Shown here piece by piece: positions 1-6,641 of a DNA stretch of 26,421 nt. A program made the position numbers and the translations under genes. How positions within the stretch are numbered: position 1 is the stretch's first letter; every line of letters begins with the position of its first letter. The stretch spans positions 1-26,421 of the IMG/VR virus record IMGVR_UViG_3300025286_000115, one strand, 5' to 3'. The stretch is from a virus. Under the pieces are notes generated by a model. That model had not been told where the DNA came from, made no database searches, and worked only from the letters and a program-made list of their open reading frames with translations.

Positions 1-384
1 ACTAAGGCCAGAAAAAAGTTTAATTCTTGTAGGTTTACCTAATTTAGCTTTAAGTCCCTTCATAGCGCCTTGGCTCATCGCCGCAGTTTTCCCTAGTTTA
101 CCATAAGACTGCGTAAGACTATTTACTGCCGCTTTTGCACTAGTATCTAATTGTTTCTTTGCAGATTCTTGATGTGCCTTCAGCCTAGCTTGCGCCTTTG
201 CCAAACTCTTTGTGGCGTTATTGACGTTGTTTTTAGCAGCTTGAACACTTTTCTGATTAAGCTGCGAATACATCTTTGAGGCAAAGCCCCCTACTAAGGC
301 ACCTGCTGCATTAAATGCCTTCGGCGAAGGCATAGCCAAACCTACGGCTACTCGTGCGGCAAATACTTGGCCTGCGAAACCCAT
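1..384 (-). CDS. Tape measure protein, N-terminal 128 residues (runs off the window)
   Basis: The frame is open from an ATG at 384 to base 1 without a stop, so only the N-terminus is here. It begins MGFAGQVFAARVAVG and has a Gly/Ala-rich hydrophobic stretch (about residues 8-38) followed by a Lys/Ala/Gln-rich region (about 45-85) with coiled-coil character. Tape measure proteins set tail length and typically follow the tail-tube gene and the chaperone ORFs, which is exactly the order here: the preceding ORF ends 4 bases upstream. The identification rests mainly on that gene order and on the helical Ala/Lys composition. A different tail protein cannot be excluded, since the diagnostic length and C-terminal regions lie outside the window. 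Confidence 0.72.
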   Translation of the reverse strand, partial: MGFAGQVFAARVAVGLAMPSPKAFNAAGALVGGFASKMYSQLNQKSVQAAKNNVNNATKSLAKAQARLKAHQESAKKQLDTSAKAAVNSLTQSYGKLGKTAAMSQGAMKGLKAKLGKPTRIKLFSGLS

Positions 385-388
385 ACTA

Positions 389-703
389 TCACGTTCTTAT
401 TTGTTGTTTCAATTCAGCCACTGCGTCTTCAGTTTTCACTTGTTTACCCATTAAAGAATCATATTTTCTTCTTTGGGCCATATATCTACTCCAATCGCTA
501 CGAACGTTAGGCCTATGTTTAGCCAAATCGTTTATATCTTTCGCTTCATACCCATCCATGGAATGTAAGAGGTTATATTCTTGACAGGCTGCTAAAATGC
601 CTTCAAGTTCCATTCTGGGCGTTCGTTTTATTTCTTCCCATGTCATATTTGTTTCCTTCATCAAGGGAACATATAGGGTTACAGCCTCAGGACTGTTCGT
701 CAT
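389..703 (-). CDS. Tail assembly chaperone, downstream (T-like) ORF, probably made as a -1 frameshift fusion
   Basis: A 104-residue ORF beginning MTNSPEAVTLYVPLMKE and ending in a charged helical tail (EDAVAELKQQIRT). Its ATG overlaps the stop of the preceding ORF as TGATG. It lies between the tail-tube genes and the tape measure, the place of the lambda G/T chaperone pair. It is in the -1 frame relative to the upstream ORF, and a slippery heptamer sits just before the upstream stop. The ORF can therefore be read either from its own ATG by coupling or, more likely by analogy with tailed phages, as the C-terminal half of a fusion of about 250 residues. The segment MTWEEIKRTPRMELEGILAA resembles the short domain that recruits assembly partners in such ORFs, but I see no family-defining motif. 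The role is inferred from position and frame. Confidence 0.75.
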   Translation of the reverse strand: MTNSPEAVTLYVPLMKETNMTWEEIKRTPRMELEGILAACQEYNLLHSMDGYEAKDINDLAKHRPNVRSDWSRYMAQRRKYDSLMGKQVKTEDAVAELKQQIRT

Positions 704-1140
704 CAGAGAAGAAAATTTTCTCGGCTCTCCTGTTCAATACCCATTATGTCATTAGAAATAGCGTATCTCAATGTGGTTGGTAAAAGAGGCCAATGTTCCC
801 TTGTAATAGCGGGTCCATCAGGCATTTTTTCATTAGCCTTTTCTAACATAGCTAATATTCTGTTACCACCGATTTCGGTATAATAAGCCATTTTTTCGTC
901 TTCAGTGGCTCTATCTGAAAGAGGCCTAAATCTAGGTTCTTCCTTTTCCACTAACTCGCAAAATTGGTAGTTCACTACCTTATCTCTAAACTCTATTTCT
1001 CCTTGCTGCACTTCATCAGTGAGTGCAACTAGGTCATCCATTGTCCAACTTTCTGTTGAAGGAGTTTCCACTACTTCTTCGACAACTTCTTCTTTTTCTT
1101 CAACAACTTCTTCGTTATCTTTGTTTTCGTCTTCTGTCAT
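703..1140 (-). CDS. Tail assembly chaperone, upstream (G-like) ORF
   Basis: A 145-residue protein with a very acidic, Glu/Val-rich N-terminus (about residues 1-30) and a helical body ending in RENFLL. The ATG at 1140 has a strong ribosome binding site, AAGGTGAT, five bases upstream, which fixes the start. It follows the tail-tube genes and precedes the T-like ORF and the tape measure. By analogy with lambda gpG it should coat the tape measure during tail assembly and be absent from the virion. The last codons GAA AAT TTT CTT CTC TGA contain the heptamer A-AAT-TTT, so part of the product is likely extended into the next ORF. Family assignment is by context, not by sequence motif. Confidence 0.75.
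   Translation of the reverse strand: MTEDENKDNEEVVEEKEEVVEEVVETPSTESWTMDDLVALTDEVQQGEIEFRDKVVNYQFCELVEKEEPRFRPLSDRATEDEKMAYYTEIGGNRILAMLEKANEKMPDGPAITREHWPLLPTTLRYAISNDIMGIEQESRENFLL
712..718 (-). other. Putative programmed -1 ribosomal frameshift site (A-AAT-TTT)
   Basis: Read on the minus strand the heptamer AAATTTT fits X-XXY-YYZ in the zero frame of the upstream chaperone ORF, three codons before its TGA (705-703). A -1 slip continues as Ser-Ser-Leu and enters the downstream ORF in frame at its Met, giving a fusion of 143+3+104 = 250 residues. An internal Shine-Dalgarno-like AGGAG lies at 727-731, eight bases upstream, the type of stimulator seen at dnaX. A weak hairpin (ACAG 696-693 with CTGT 684-681, plus CC/GG) lies downstream. 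The geometry matches the conserved G/GT arrangement of long-tailed phages. Confidence 0.7.
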
Positions 1141-1158
1141 TTAAATCACCTTGTGATA

Positions 1159-1187
1159 GAAGGACGCAGGTTCAAACCTGCTCCTTC
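1159..1187 (-). promoter_or_regulatory. Strong hairpin between tail-tube gene and chaperone gene
   Basis: GAAGGA (1159-1164) pairs with TCCTTC (1182-1187), and GCAGGT (1166-1171) pairs with ACCTGC (1176-1181), with one unpaired base at 1165 and a four-base loop. That is a 12-bp stem in the 64-base gap after the tail-tube stop and just before the chaperone ribosome binding site. There is no T-tract, so it is more likely a transcript-stabilising, processing or translation-tuning element than a simple terminator. The function is inferred. Confidence 0.6.
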
Positions 1188-1204
1188 CGTGTGTTATGTT
1201 ATAT

Positions 1205-1798
1205 CTACAACTCAGCAGCAGTAAGGTCAGTAGTGACAGCTGCATTAGTAACCTTAGGAGTAATGTAAGTCATAAACTCCATGGTTTCTTCTGACGTGCC
1301 GTCTGCATTAATAGAGACAGTATGTCCCTGAACGCAGCAACCACGTACACTAAATACATCCGTGCTTCCACTTAAAACTACATGAATACGATATCCAGTA
1401 TCAATGGTAGGTTCTTGCAGAGATGAAATCTCTGAGGAGTTCGCACACCCTTGCCTGCCACCATTATTGAAAATAGCGTCCCATGTTATGTCGTTCTTCT
1501 TGCGCGTGATAGACACCGTAGTCTCTTTTTTAATCTCAGCCTTTGTGATGTTTCTAAAACCTACATAGGTAATGTCTTCATCCACGGCCCCGATTGATAA
1601 ATCAACTCCAGTAATATCTGCTTCTGCTGTTCCTGCGGAACCTGTGCCCAAGGGAACTGCAAAATTAAATGCGCCAGCTGTTCCAGAAGTAGCGTTGAAA
1701 CCTACGGCTCCAGCCGCTGAAACTCCTGCATAGCTCTCTGCTTGCGTGTCTTCAGTTGTAATATAAACTGAACAATCTCTTCCTAAAAAATATGCCAT
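1205..1798 (-). CDS. Tail tube (major tail) protein paralog 2
   Basis: A 197-residue protein beginning MAYFLGRDCSVYITTEDTQ. It shares three blocks with its upstream neighbour (1810-2529): the N-terminal YFLGRD-x-SVYI; the middle TGVD-x-SIGA-x-DEDITY-x-G followed by SxTRKK and TWD-x-IFN; and the C-terminal CVQGHTVSINADGTSEETME. The regions between are unrelated in length and sequence. Such beta-rich proteins of about 200 residues placed before the chaperone pair and tape measure are tail-tube subunits. The two copies may form different parts of the tail, or one may be a minor tube protein. The start is supported by GAGGT nine bases before the ATG at 1798. A strong hairpin follows the stop. Confidence 0.78.
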   Translation of the reverse strand: MAYFLGRDCSVYITTEDTQAESYAGVSAAGAVGFNATSGTAGAFNFAVPLGTGSAGTAEADITGVDLSIGAVDEDITYVGFRNITKAEIKKETTVSITRKKNDITWDAIFNNGGRQGCANSSEISSLQEPTIDTGYRIHVVLSGSTDVFSVRGCCVQGHTVSINADGTSEETMEFMTYITPKVTNAAVTTDLTAAEL

Positions 1799-1809
1799 AT
1801 TTAATTACC

Positions 1810-2529
1810 TCAATAGTCTGCCAAGACAGTTTCTGTTACGTATAAGGTATCCCCGTCTTTTCCGGTACCCATAGCTCCTTGCGTGATAAATTCCATAGTT
1901 TCCTCACTTGTTCCATCAGCGTTAATACTTACTGTATGACCCTGAACTAAACAATTGGGGAATGCTACGCTTTCTCCTCCATCACCAGTCTTAAGAACAA
2001 CAAAAATACGATACCCGCCTTGAACAGTGGTAGCATTATTATAATCTTTAGGATTTGCTAGTCCATCTGCAATCTTGGGTGCCGCATCAGTACTGTTACC
2101 ATAATCACCCGCTAATCCCCAGCGAGCACCATGTTTACCAGCAGCGTCTTCAGCTTTTGCTGCCAATGTAGGACCATTGAAAATCATGTCCCACGTATTG
2201 TTCTTCTTTTTTCTGGTGAGGGATACGGTGTATTCATTTTTAACTTGAACCTTACCCACACCTTTCTGTCCTATATAGGTGATGTCTTCATCAGTAGCAC
2301 CTATACTTACATCTACACCAGTCACATCACTGATAGCCGTCCACGCAGAAGTTTCTACACCTAAATATAGGCTTTGCGCGAAAACGTCAATACCAGTAGT
2401 AGAACCTGAATCCACAGTGCAGACCGTCGTGCCACTAGCGGTACCGCTCAGGACACCGACGTCCATGTTTTGTGTATTCGATTCAGTACCTATATAGACA
2501 CTTACATCTCTTCCTAGGAAATATACCAT
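1810..2529 (-). CDS. Tail tube (major tail) protein paralog 1
   Basis: A 239-residue protein beginning MVYFLGRDVSVYIGTESNTQ, homologous over three blocks to the next gene (1205-1798), with a longer middle section (about residues 128-172, including KHGARWGLAGDYG). The C-terminal block QGHTVSINADGTSEETMEF is shared almost residue for residue. It is the first gene after a dedicated TATA box with a leader of about 50 bases, and GAGGT sits eight bases before the ATG. A separate strong promoter is what one expects for the most abundant tail protein. It probably polymerises into the tail tube around the tape measure. Assignment rests on gene order, size and paralogy. Confidence 0.78.
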   Translation of the reverse strand: MVYFLGRDVSVYIGTESNTQNMDVGVLSGTASGTTVCTVDSGSTTGIDVFAQSLYLGVETSAWTAISDVTGVDVSIGATDEDITYIGQKGVGKVQVKNEYTVSLTRKKKNNTWDMIFNGPTLAAKAEDAAGKHGARWGLAGDYGNSTDAAPKIADGLANPKDYNNATTVQGGYRIFVVLKTGDGGESVAFPNCLVQGHTVSINADGTSEETMEFITQGAMGTGKDGDTLYVTETVLADY

Positions 2530-2598
2530 TTTTTGTACCTCTTACTTTTTTTGTCTAGACAACAATACACTTCATTCAATATTGTATAATGAATTGTC

Positions 2599-2610
2599 CT
2601 ATATAAAGCT
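2599..2610 (-). promoter_or_regulatory. Archaeal-type TATA box for the tail gene cluster
   Basis: The minus strand reads AAGCTTTATATAGGA, an archaeal TATA element. A start about 25 bases downstream (near 2578) would give a leader of roughly 50 bases ending in GAGGT and the ATG at 2529. The 100-base gap 2530-2629 holds only this promoter and leader. The core CTTTATATA recurs before other gene blocks in the window. Confidence 0.6.
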
Positions 2611-2629
2611 TATGCTAATAAAGGTTAAT

Positions 2630-4426
2630 TCAACCTCTAGTTAAACTCGTGGCTTCACTACCCCAAATTCCTCGTTTCCTATATCCTTTCCCCTTAGGCC
2701 CATGGAACTGTGTAATGAATTTCTGACGAGGGTCAATAAAACCCTTAGCTTTAAACTTAGCTTCCGAACGTGTTTCTTTAATTTTAAACAACAAAAAAGC
2801 AGAAGCATCTCTTCCCTGCGAATACCAGAAAGGTATACCTATTCCCTCCAATCCAGCCTCGGAAGGATTCCAAAAAGGAGGTCCAAAAATCCCTTGTTTA
2901 GAAGGTAGTCTGTGTTTCTGCTGAAGATTAAGGTTGTCTTTCCAAAGGTCAGTTAAGTTATTAGATGCATTAGCAGCTTTTTTATAGAACTCGGACATAT
3001 CTGATTTGAATTTCGGGTCTTTAAAGAATTCCCTAAATTGTTGTTTAAATGAATCTGCCGCTTCTTGAGTAGATAATACTTCCGCAGCTGTTACAATTCC
3101 CGCTCCTCCCATAACATTACCCATCGCCAAATTCACCTGAGTCTCTAATGCCGTACCTGCCATGGAAACCCTACCTGAAGTTAACGCCAATTGATTAACT
3201 GTGGCCTGAGATTCCTCCATAGTAAAGGCAAGCGCTTGTTCATCTGAAAGTTTAAATCTTGATATAGCATCATCAAATAGCATAGCGCGGTGTGAAGAAT
3301 ATAAACGTCTTGACCCAATCTGACGGAAAATCTGCTCTCCATACCTCTTCACTAATTCTTCGGCATTTTCCAACTCAATTACTTCAGTATGAGGTCCTCC
3401 ATCAGCCGACCTAATCTCTGTAAGTATGCCATCTTTAAAGACTGGCTCAAGACGCGCAACACCTATAGCAAATTTAGCAACAGGGGCAGAATAAATATAT
3501 GCCTCACCTAAAGCTTCATTATGCTGAATTTCTATAAATCTTGAAAGCATCTGTCTTGCCGCATAATCTAATGTTTCTGGCCCTTTCCTCCCTCTTCCGG
3601 CTGCTTTCTTAGCATCAGCTACCGCTTTCTTAGCATCATCATAAATGGGCCATAAGTCTTTACCAATGATTTTCCACTTTTTTATAATCTCATTCATGCC
3701 CGTCTCAACTGCCTTGTTCCAGTTGGTATGCACATCATCCTGCCATTGAGGGATATCGTGCAGTTTAGATTGGAAAAATTTCTTAGCAGTCATATTGGTA
3801 GTTTCTATAGTTTTAACCCCCTTAACAAAGGCAGGCCCATTAGCCCCAATACGGTTTGCCAAAATATGTAAGTTATAATCTATAGCTTCTGCGGCTTTCT
3901 GGTCGCGAGCTATCATATCGAATGTATTATTCCATCCCGTTACTACTAATTTATCTATTAGTTCAATCTGAGTATCAACCGCAGGATTTTTCCAGTCTTT
4001 TTCATCAAAGGTATCTAACATTATCCTAGCTACGGCCTGTGTTTCTATTTCTTCCTTGACTGTCGTTTCAAATTTACTTACTATCCCCTCTCTTTCCAAA
4101 ATTTTAGATAGTTCCATAGACAGTAGTGCGGCTTGAGTACCTATACCTTTAGTCTTTTTCGTCATATCCCCAACTGTCTCTCCTTTCTCCTCTTCAAATC
4201 TTTGCACTTTCTTCATCCATGGTTTTTTCTTGGCTCCCTCTGTGGGATGAATATCAAAAGCATTAACCCCAGTTATCCATTTCGATTCCATTTGATAGTT
4301 TTGAGAGAATGGAACCCATGGAACAAAACCCACTTCAATGGTTGTAAAATGTTCTTGAGTGAAGCCTCTAATACTCTGTTCTTTAAATTGCTCAAAACCC
4401 ATTCGTTCATAAATAAATTTGGCCAT
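2630..4426 (-). CDS. Large structural protein of unknown function (598 aa)
   Basis: I do not recognise this family. The protein starts MAKFIYERMGFEQFKEQS at an ATG with GAGGT eight bases upstream. It lacks signal peptide and membrane segments. It has a long charged helical region (about 90-290) with a Lys/Ala-rich stretch near 265-285, a central part with SRRLYSSHRAMLFDDAISR, an Ala/Gly-rich segment near 415-445, and a basic C-terminus (KGKGYRKRGIWGSEATS). It lies between the tail-completion gene and the tail-tube genes, three bases after the former. That position suggests a neck, tail-completion or injected virion protein. The size and helical content would also suit a protein ejected with DNA. 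No catalytic motif is visible to me. Confidence 0.6.
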   Translation of the reverse strand: MAKFIYERMGFEQFKEQSIRGFTQEHFTTIEVGFVPWVPFSQNYQMESKWITGVNAFDIHPTEGAKKKPWMKKVQRFEEEKGETVGDMTKKTKGIGTQAALLSMELSKILEREGIVSKFETTVKEEIETQAVARIMLDTFDEKDWKNPAVDTQIELIDKLVVTGWNNTFDMIARDQKAAEAIDYNLHILANRIGANGPAFVKGVKTIETTNMTAKKFFQSKLHDIPQWQDDVHTNWNKAVETGMNEIIKKWKIIGKDLWPIYDDAKKAVADAKKAAGRGRKGPETLDYAARQMLSRFIEIQHNEALGEAYIYSAPVAKFAIGVARLEPVFKDGILTEIRSADGGPHTEVIELENAEELVKRYGEQIFRQIGSRRLYSSHRAMLFDDAISRFKLSDEQALAFTMEESQATVNQLALTSGRVSMAGTALETQVNLAMGNVMGGAGIVTAAEVLSTQEAADSFKQQFREFFKDPKFKSDMSEFYKKAANASNNLTDLWKDNLNLQQKHRLPSKQGIFGPPFWNPSEAGLEGIGIPFWYSQGRDASAFLLFKIKETRSEAKFKAKGFIDPRQKFITQFHGPKGKGYRKRGIWGSEATSLTRG

Positions 4427-4429
4427 ACA

Positions 4430-4948
4430 CTACCTCGTATTCTTAAAGAGAACAACCATACCAGTAACACCAGCCCAAATTTCTGACTCTGGCTCGTAAC
4501 CTATATCTCTAAACCCTGTATAAAACCTTTCTACCACTTCAGTACCACTACTACTAAAATCACAATCCATAATGACATTAGCGCTATTAAGCATGAGATA
4601 ATTAATCAACCTACGTTGCTTATATGGAACAGTAGCTACCGTAATAGAGCTATCTTTATCTACCCCTACATGTATATTAAAAGCTACTCCATAAAGCTCA
4701 CCTACAGCTTCAGTGCTTCCGCTCGTTACCCGTTGTCCCATAAATTGTTCTTCAATACCATTGGCTACCATTTCCACAACAATAGCGGGATATTCTAAAT
4801 CTACTGCATCGGGAAATTGCCCAAATACATTAACATCCGCAGTTGTCCATGCATTACCAGAGCCTATTCCAGCCGTGGTATTATAAGTGCCCGCTCTCAA
4901 ATTATCAATTAACTTTCTTTCTACTATATTAAGGTGGTCCGTTGCCAT
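4430..4948 (-). CDS. Tail completion/terminator protein
   Basis: A 172-residue protein, MATDHLNIVERKLIDNLRAG, with a helical N-terminus followed by alternating beta strands (YPAIVVEMVANGIEEQF, GELYGVAFNIHVGVDK, KQRRLINYLMLNSANVI, GVTGMVVLFKNTR). This alpha-beta layout, with a small N-terminal helix, a plea for precise strand edges and the length of 130-180 residues, is typical of tail terminator proteins that cap the tail tube and join it to the neck. Its ATG overlaps the preceding stop as TGATG and GAGGG lies eight bases upstream, so translation is coupled to the head-closure gene. The assignment combines fold impression and gene order; no unique motif is visible. Confidence 0.6.
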   Translation of the reverse strand: MATDHLNIVERKLIDNLRAGTYNTTAGIGSGNAWTTADVNVFGQFPDAVDLEYPAIVVEMVANGIEEQFMGQRVTSGSTEAVGELYGVAFNIHVGVDKDSSITVATVPYKQRRLINYLMLNSANVIMDCDFSSSGTEVVERFYTGFRDIGYEPESEIWAGVTGMVVLFKNTR

Positions 4949-5934
4949 CAGTATGCCCTCCTGAGTTTATCGCTCTTGCCACGAGTACGCACACAGGTAT
5001 ATACTGTAAAATCAGTATTACGCTCTTTTAAAGAATGAACATGCCATGATATAGATTTGTAAAATTTTATATCTCTAACCATAACAGTGTTACCACTTGC
5101 TGCTCCTGAAATCCCAAATTCAAAATCACGGAAATTAGCTTCATAATCAAAAGAAGAACCAGATGTGACCGTTACTGCATATCTCGTACCATCCATATAG
5201 ATAGATGAACCACTAGAAACAGTTCCTGTAACAAAAGGTAAATCCACAGTTAGCCAGCTACCAGTAGGGATGCTCAATGAAGCAGGAGTATAAGTAATAG
5301 CATAGTCAGTATCTTGCGTTCCTCCATTAAAGCTCTTAAAGTTACTAAGCTCTATATTGCTTGCTCCACTAGCCTTTATTTGAAAGCGTAATCTATCTGC
5401 TTCTAAGGTATTAGTAGCTCCAGTGGTATAATAAAAACCACCATCATAGTCATCGCCTAATGTAGCTGTAATAGTTTGCCCATCTGTAGCAAATGTAACA
5501 TCAGCTGTCCCAGATGTCCAACTACCAGTAGCAGACGTAGGAACTTGATAAATATCACGAGTAGAGTCAATAAACCTATCCCATCCCTCTATCTCATTAA
5601 AATCGGGATTAGTAACTGTTTGTTCAAAATTAGAATAGCCCTTAATAGTTTGCATATTAGGAGTATAAACTCTAGCCACTCCTATAATATTATGACCCCC
5701 TTGTTCTAGTCTATAATCAGCTGTTACTGCTGGCCTTATTAAAGCTGGAAGTTCTGGATATAGAAGTTCTTGAGTTACAATACCACCACCTTCTACTCCG
5801 TAATCATCTCTACCAAATACAGGAGGTCTGTGATATACAACTTTACGACTTTGATTGGAATGATGTCTCAATTGACGCAAAATACGGCCCATATTAATAG
5901 AGCCCGGTCTAACACCCTGCTCGCTAAGCATCAT
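4948..5934 (-). CDS. Head closure-like neck protein with inserted beta-sandwich domain
   Basis: A 328-residue protein. Residues 1-128 include basic segments (RILRQLRHHSNQSRKVVYHR) and a beta-rich core (ALIRPAVTADYR, GVARVYTPNMQTIKGY, GWDRFIDSTRDIY). Residues 298-328 (WHVHSLKERNTDFTVYTCVR) look like the closing strands of the same small domain. Between them, about 130-293, is a Gly/Ser/Thr-rich block that reads as a jelly-roll or galactose-binding-like sandwich (RLRFQIKASGASNIELS, WLTVDLPF, FRDFEFGISG, VMVRDIKFY). Head-closure proteins are normally 100-130 residues, so the excess is the insert. It overlaps the connector gene by 11 bases. The inserted domain could bind host glycans at the virion neck. 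A minor capsid or collar protein is the alternative. Confidence 0.5.
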   Translation of the reverse strand: MMLSEQGVRPGSINMGRILRQLRHHSNQSRKVVYHRPPVFGRDDYGVEGGGIVTQELLYPELPALIRPAVTADYRLEQGGHNIIGVARVYTPNMQTIKGYSNFEQTVTNPDFNEIEGWDRFIDSTRDIYQVPTSATGSWTSGTADVTFATDGQTITATLGDDYDGGFYYTTGATNTLEADRLRFQIKASGASNIELSNFKSFNGGTQDTDYAITYTPASLSIPTGSWLTVDLPFVTGTVSSGSSIYMDGTRYAVTVTSGSSFDYEANFRDFEFGISGAASGNTVMVRDIKFYKSISWHVHSLKERNTDFTVYTCVRTRGKSDKLRRAY

Positions 5935-6391
5935 AGCTTACCCCTTTCACCCGTGGATACATGTCTTTGGTTCCGTCAATTCCCTTGACGTTCTTGAGCC
6001 AGTTGACAGTTCCAAGGAATGGGGCTGCATTGTAAGTTGTTCTCTTTATGCTGAGTCCAATTTTCATTACTAAGGACTGATTTGCAAGGGTTTCCCAAAT
6101 ATCGTAATCCTTAGTATCATAGTAAATTTGAAGGTCTCCGATAGCAATCCTATCAACGCCTACACCATTCTGCGCTAGGCAAGATAAATAGCAAGTATAA
6201 AACATTACAGCGTTATCATATGTATTATTGTCGTTAAGAACAAAGGCAGAGCCTACGTTTTCAGCAAACCATTCTGCTGCTATATTAGCCAAAATATCCA
6301 TAGTAGTATTATCTAATTCTTCCTGCTCAATACCCGCTAACAAGCGAACCCTATCACGGAATGTCGCATTCCATGAAACACTAACTGCCAT
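5924..6391 (-). CDS. Head-tail connector (adaptor) protein
   Basis: A 155-residue protein, MAVSVSWNATFRDRVRLLAG, with a helical body: FRDRVRLLAGIEQEELDN, TMDILANIAAEWFAENV and YDNAVMFYTCYLSCLAQ, then IAIGDLQIYYDTKDYDIWETL, and a C-terminal extension. The pattern of helices with hydrophobic spacing followed by a short strand fits the gp6/gp15-type adaptors that sit below the portal. The start has GAGGT nine bases upstream, and the preceding stop TAA abuts it. It overlaps the following neck gene by 11 bases. The evidence is helical pattern, size and gene order; the precise connector family cannot be read from the sequence alone. Confidence 0.55.
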   Translation of the reverse strand: MAVSVSWNATFRDRVRLLAGIEQEELDNTTMDILANIAAEWFAENVGSAFVLNDNNTYDNAVMFYTCYLSCLAQNGVGVDRIAIGDLQIYYDTKDYDIWETLANQSLVMKIGLSIKRTTYNAAPFLGTVNWLKNVKGIDGTKDMYPRVKGVSYDA

Positions 6392-6604
6392 TTATATATA
6401 CCTCAACGCTGCTATCACACCACCCATAAGGGTGGCTAAAATACCCAAGCCCCAACGGAGATGGGTCTTCATGTCATCTTCCCACACTTCATGATGATGG
6501 AGGTGATTATTGAACATAGTGTCAAAATCATCCATCTTGTTGAACACAGTCTTAACGCGCTCGTCCATGCGTATCATGAGCTCGTCGCGCTCTCGTGCAT
6601 TCAT
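6392..6604 (-). CDS. Small XhlA-like membrane protein (70 aa)
   Basis: From ATG 6604 the protein is 70 residues: an amphipathic charged helix (MNARERDELMIRMDERVKTV), a polar stretch with HLHHHEVWEDDMKTH, then one membrane segment (about 50-69, WGLGILATLMGGVIAALRYI) at the very C-terminus. This layout is that of XhlA/haemolysin-type phage proteins, which sit in the membrane and are linked to lysis, and also of tail-associated anchors. GGAG lies eleven bases before this ATG. The frame extends upstream to a TTG at 6685 (97 residues), overlapping the fibre gene by 44 bases; I prefer the ATG because the TTG lacks a ribosome binding site. The function is uncertain in an archaeal host, which would lack peptidoglycan. 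Confidence 0.6.
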   Translation of the reverse strand: MNARERDELMIRMDERVKTVFNKMDDFDTMFNNHLHHHEVWEDDMKTHLRWGLGILATLMGGVIAALRYI

Positions 6605-6641
6605 ATTTAAAGTATCTCCGTACTCGTATTTAAAGTTATCG

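Noticed and set aside
1163-1188. tRNA-like T-arm (GCAGGTTCAAACCTGC) suggesting a tRNA or attachment site
   Set aside because: No anticodon arm, D-arm or acceptor partner is found on either side, and the loop is six bases rather than seven. It is better explained as a perfect hairpin between two genes.
4273-4470. 65-residue minus-strand frame overlapping the start of the 598-residue gene
   Set aside because: It overlaps two well-supported genes in another frame and has no ribosome binding site of its own.
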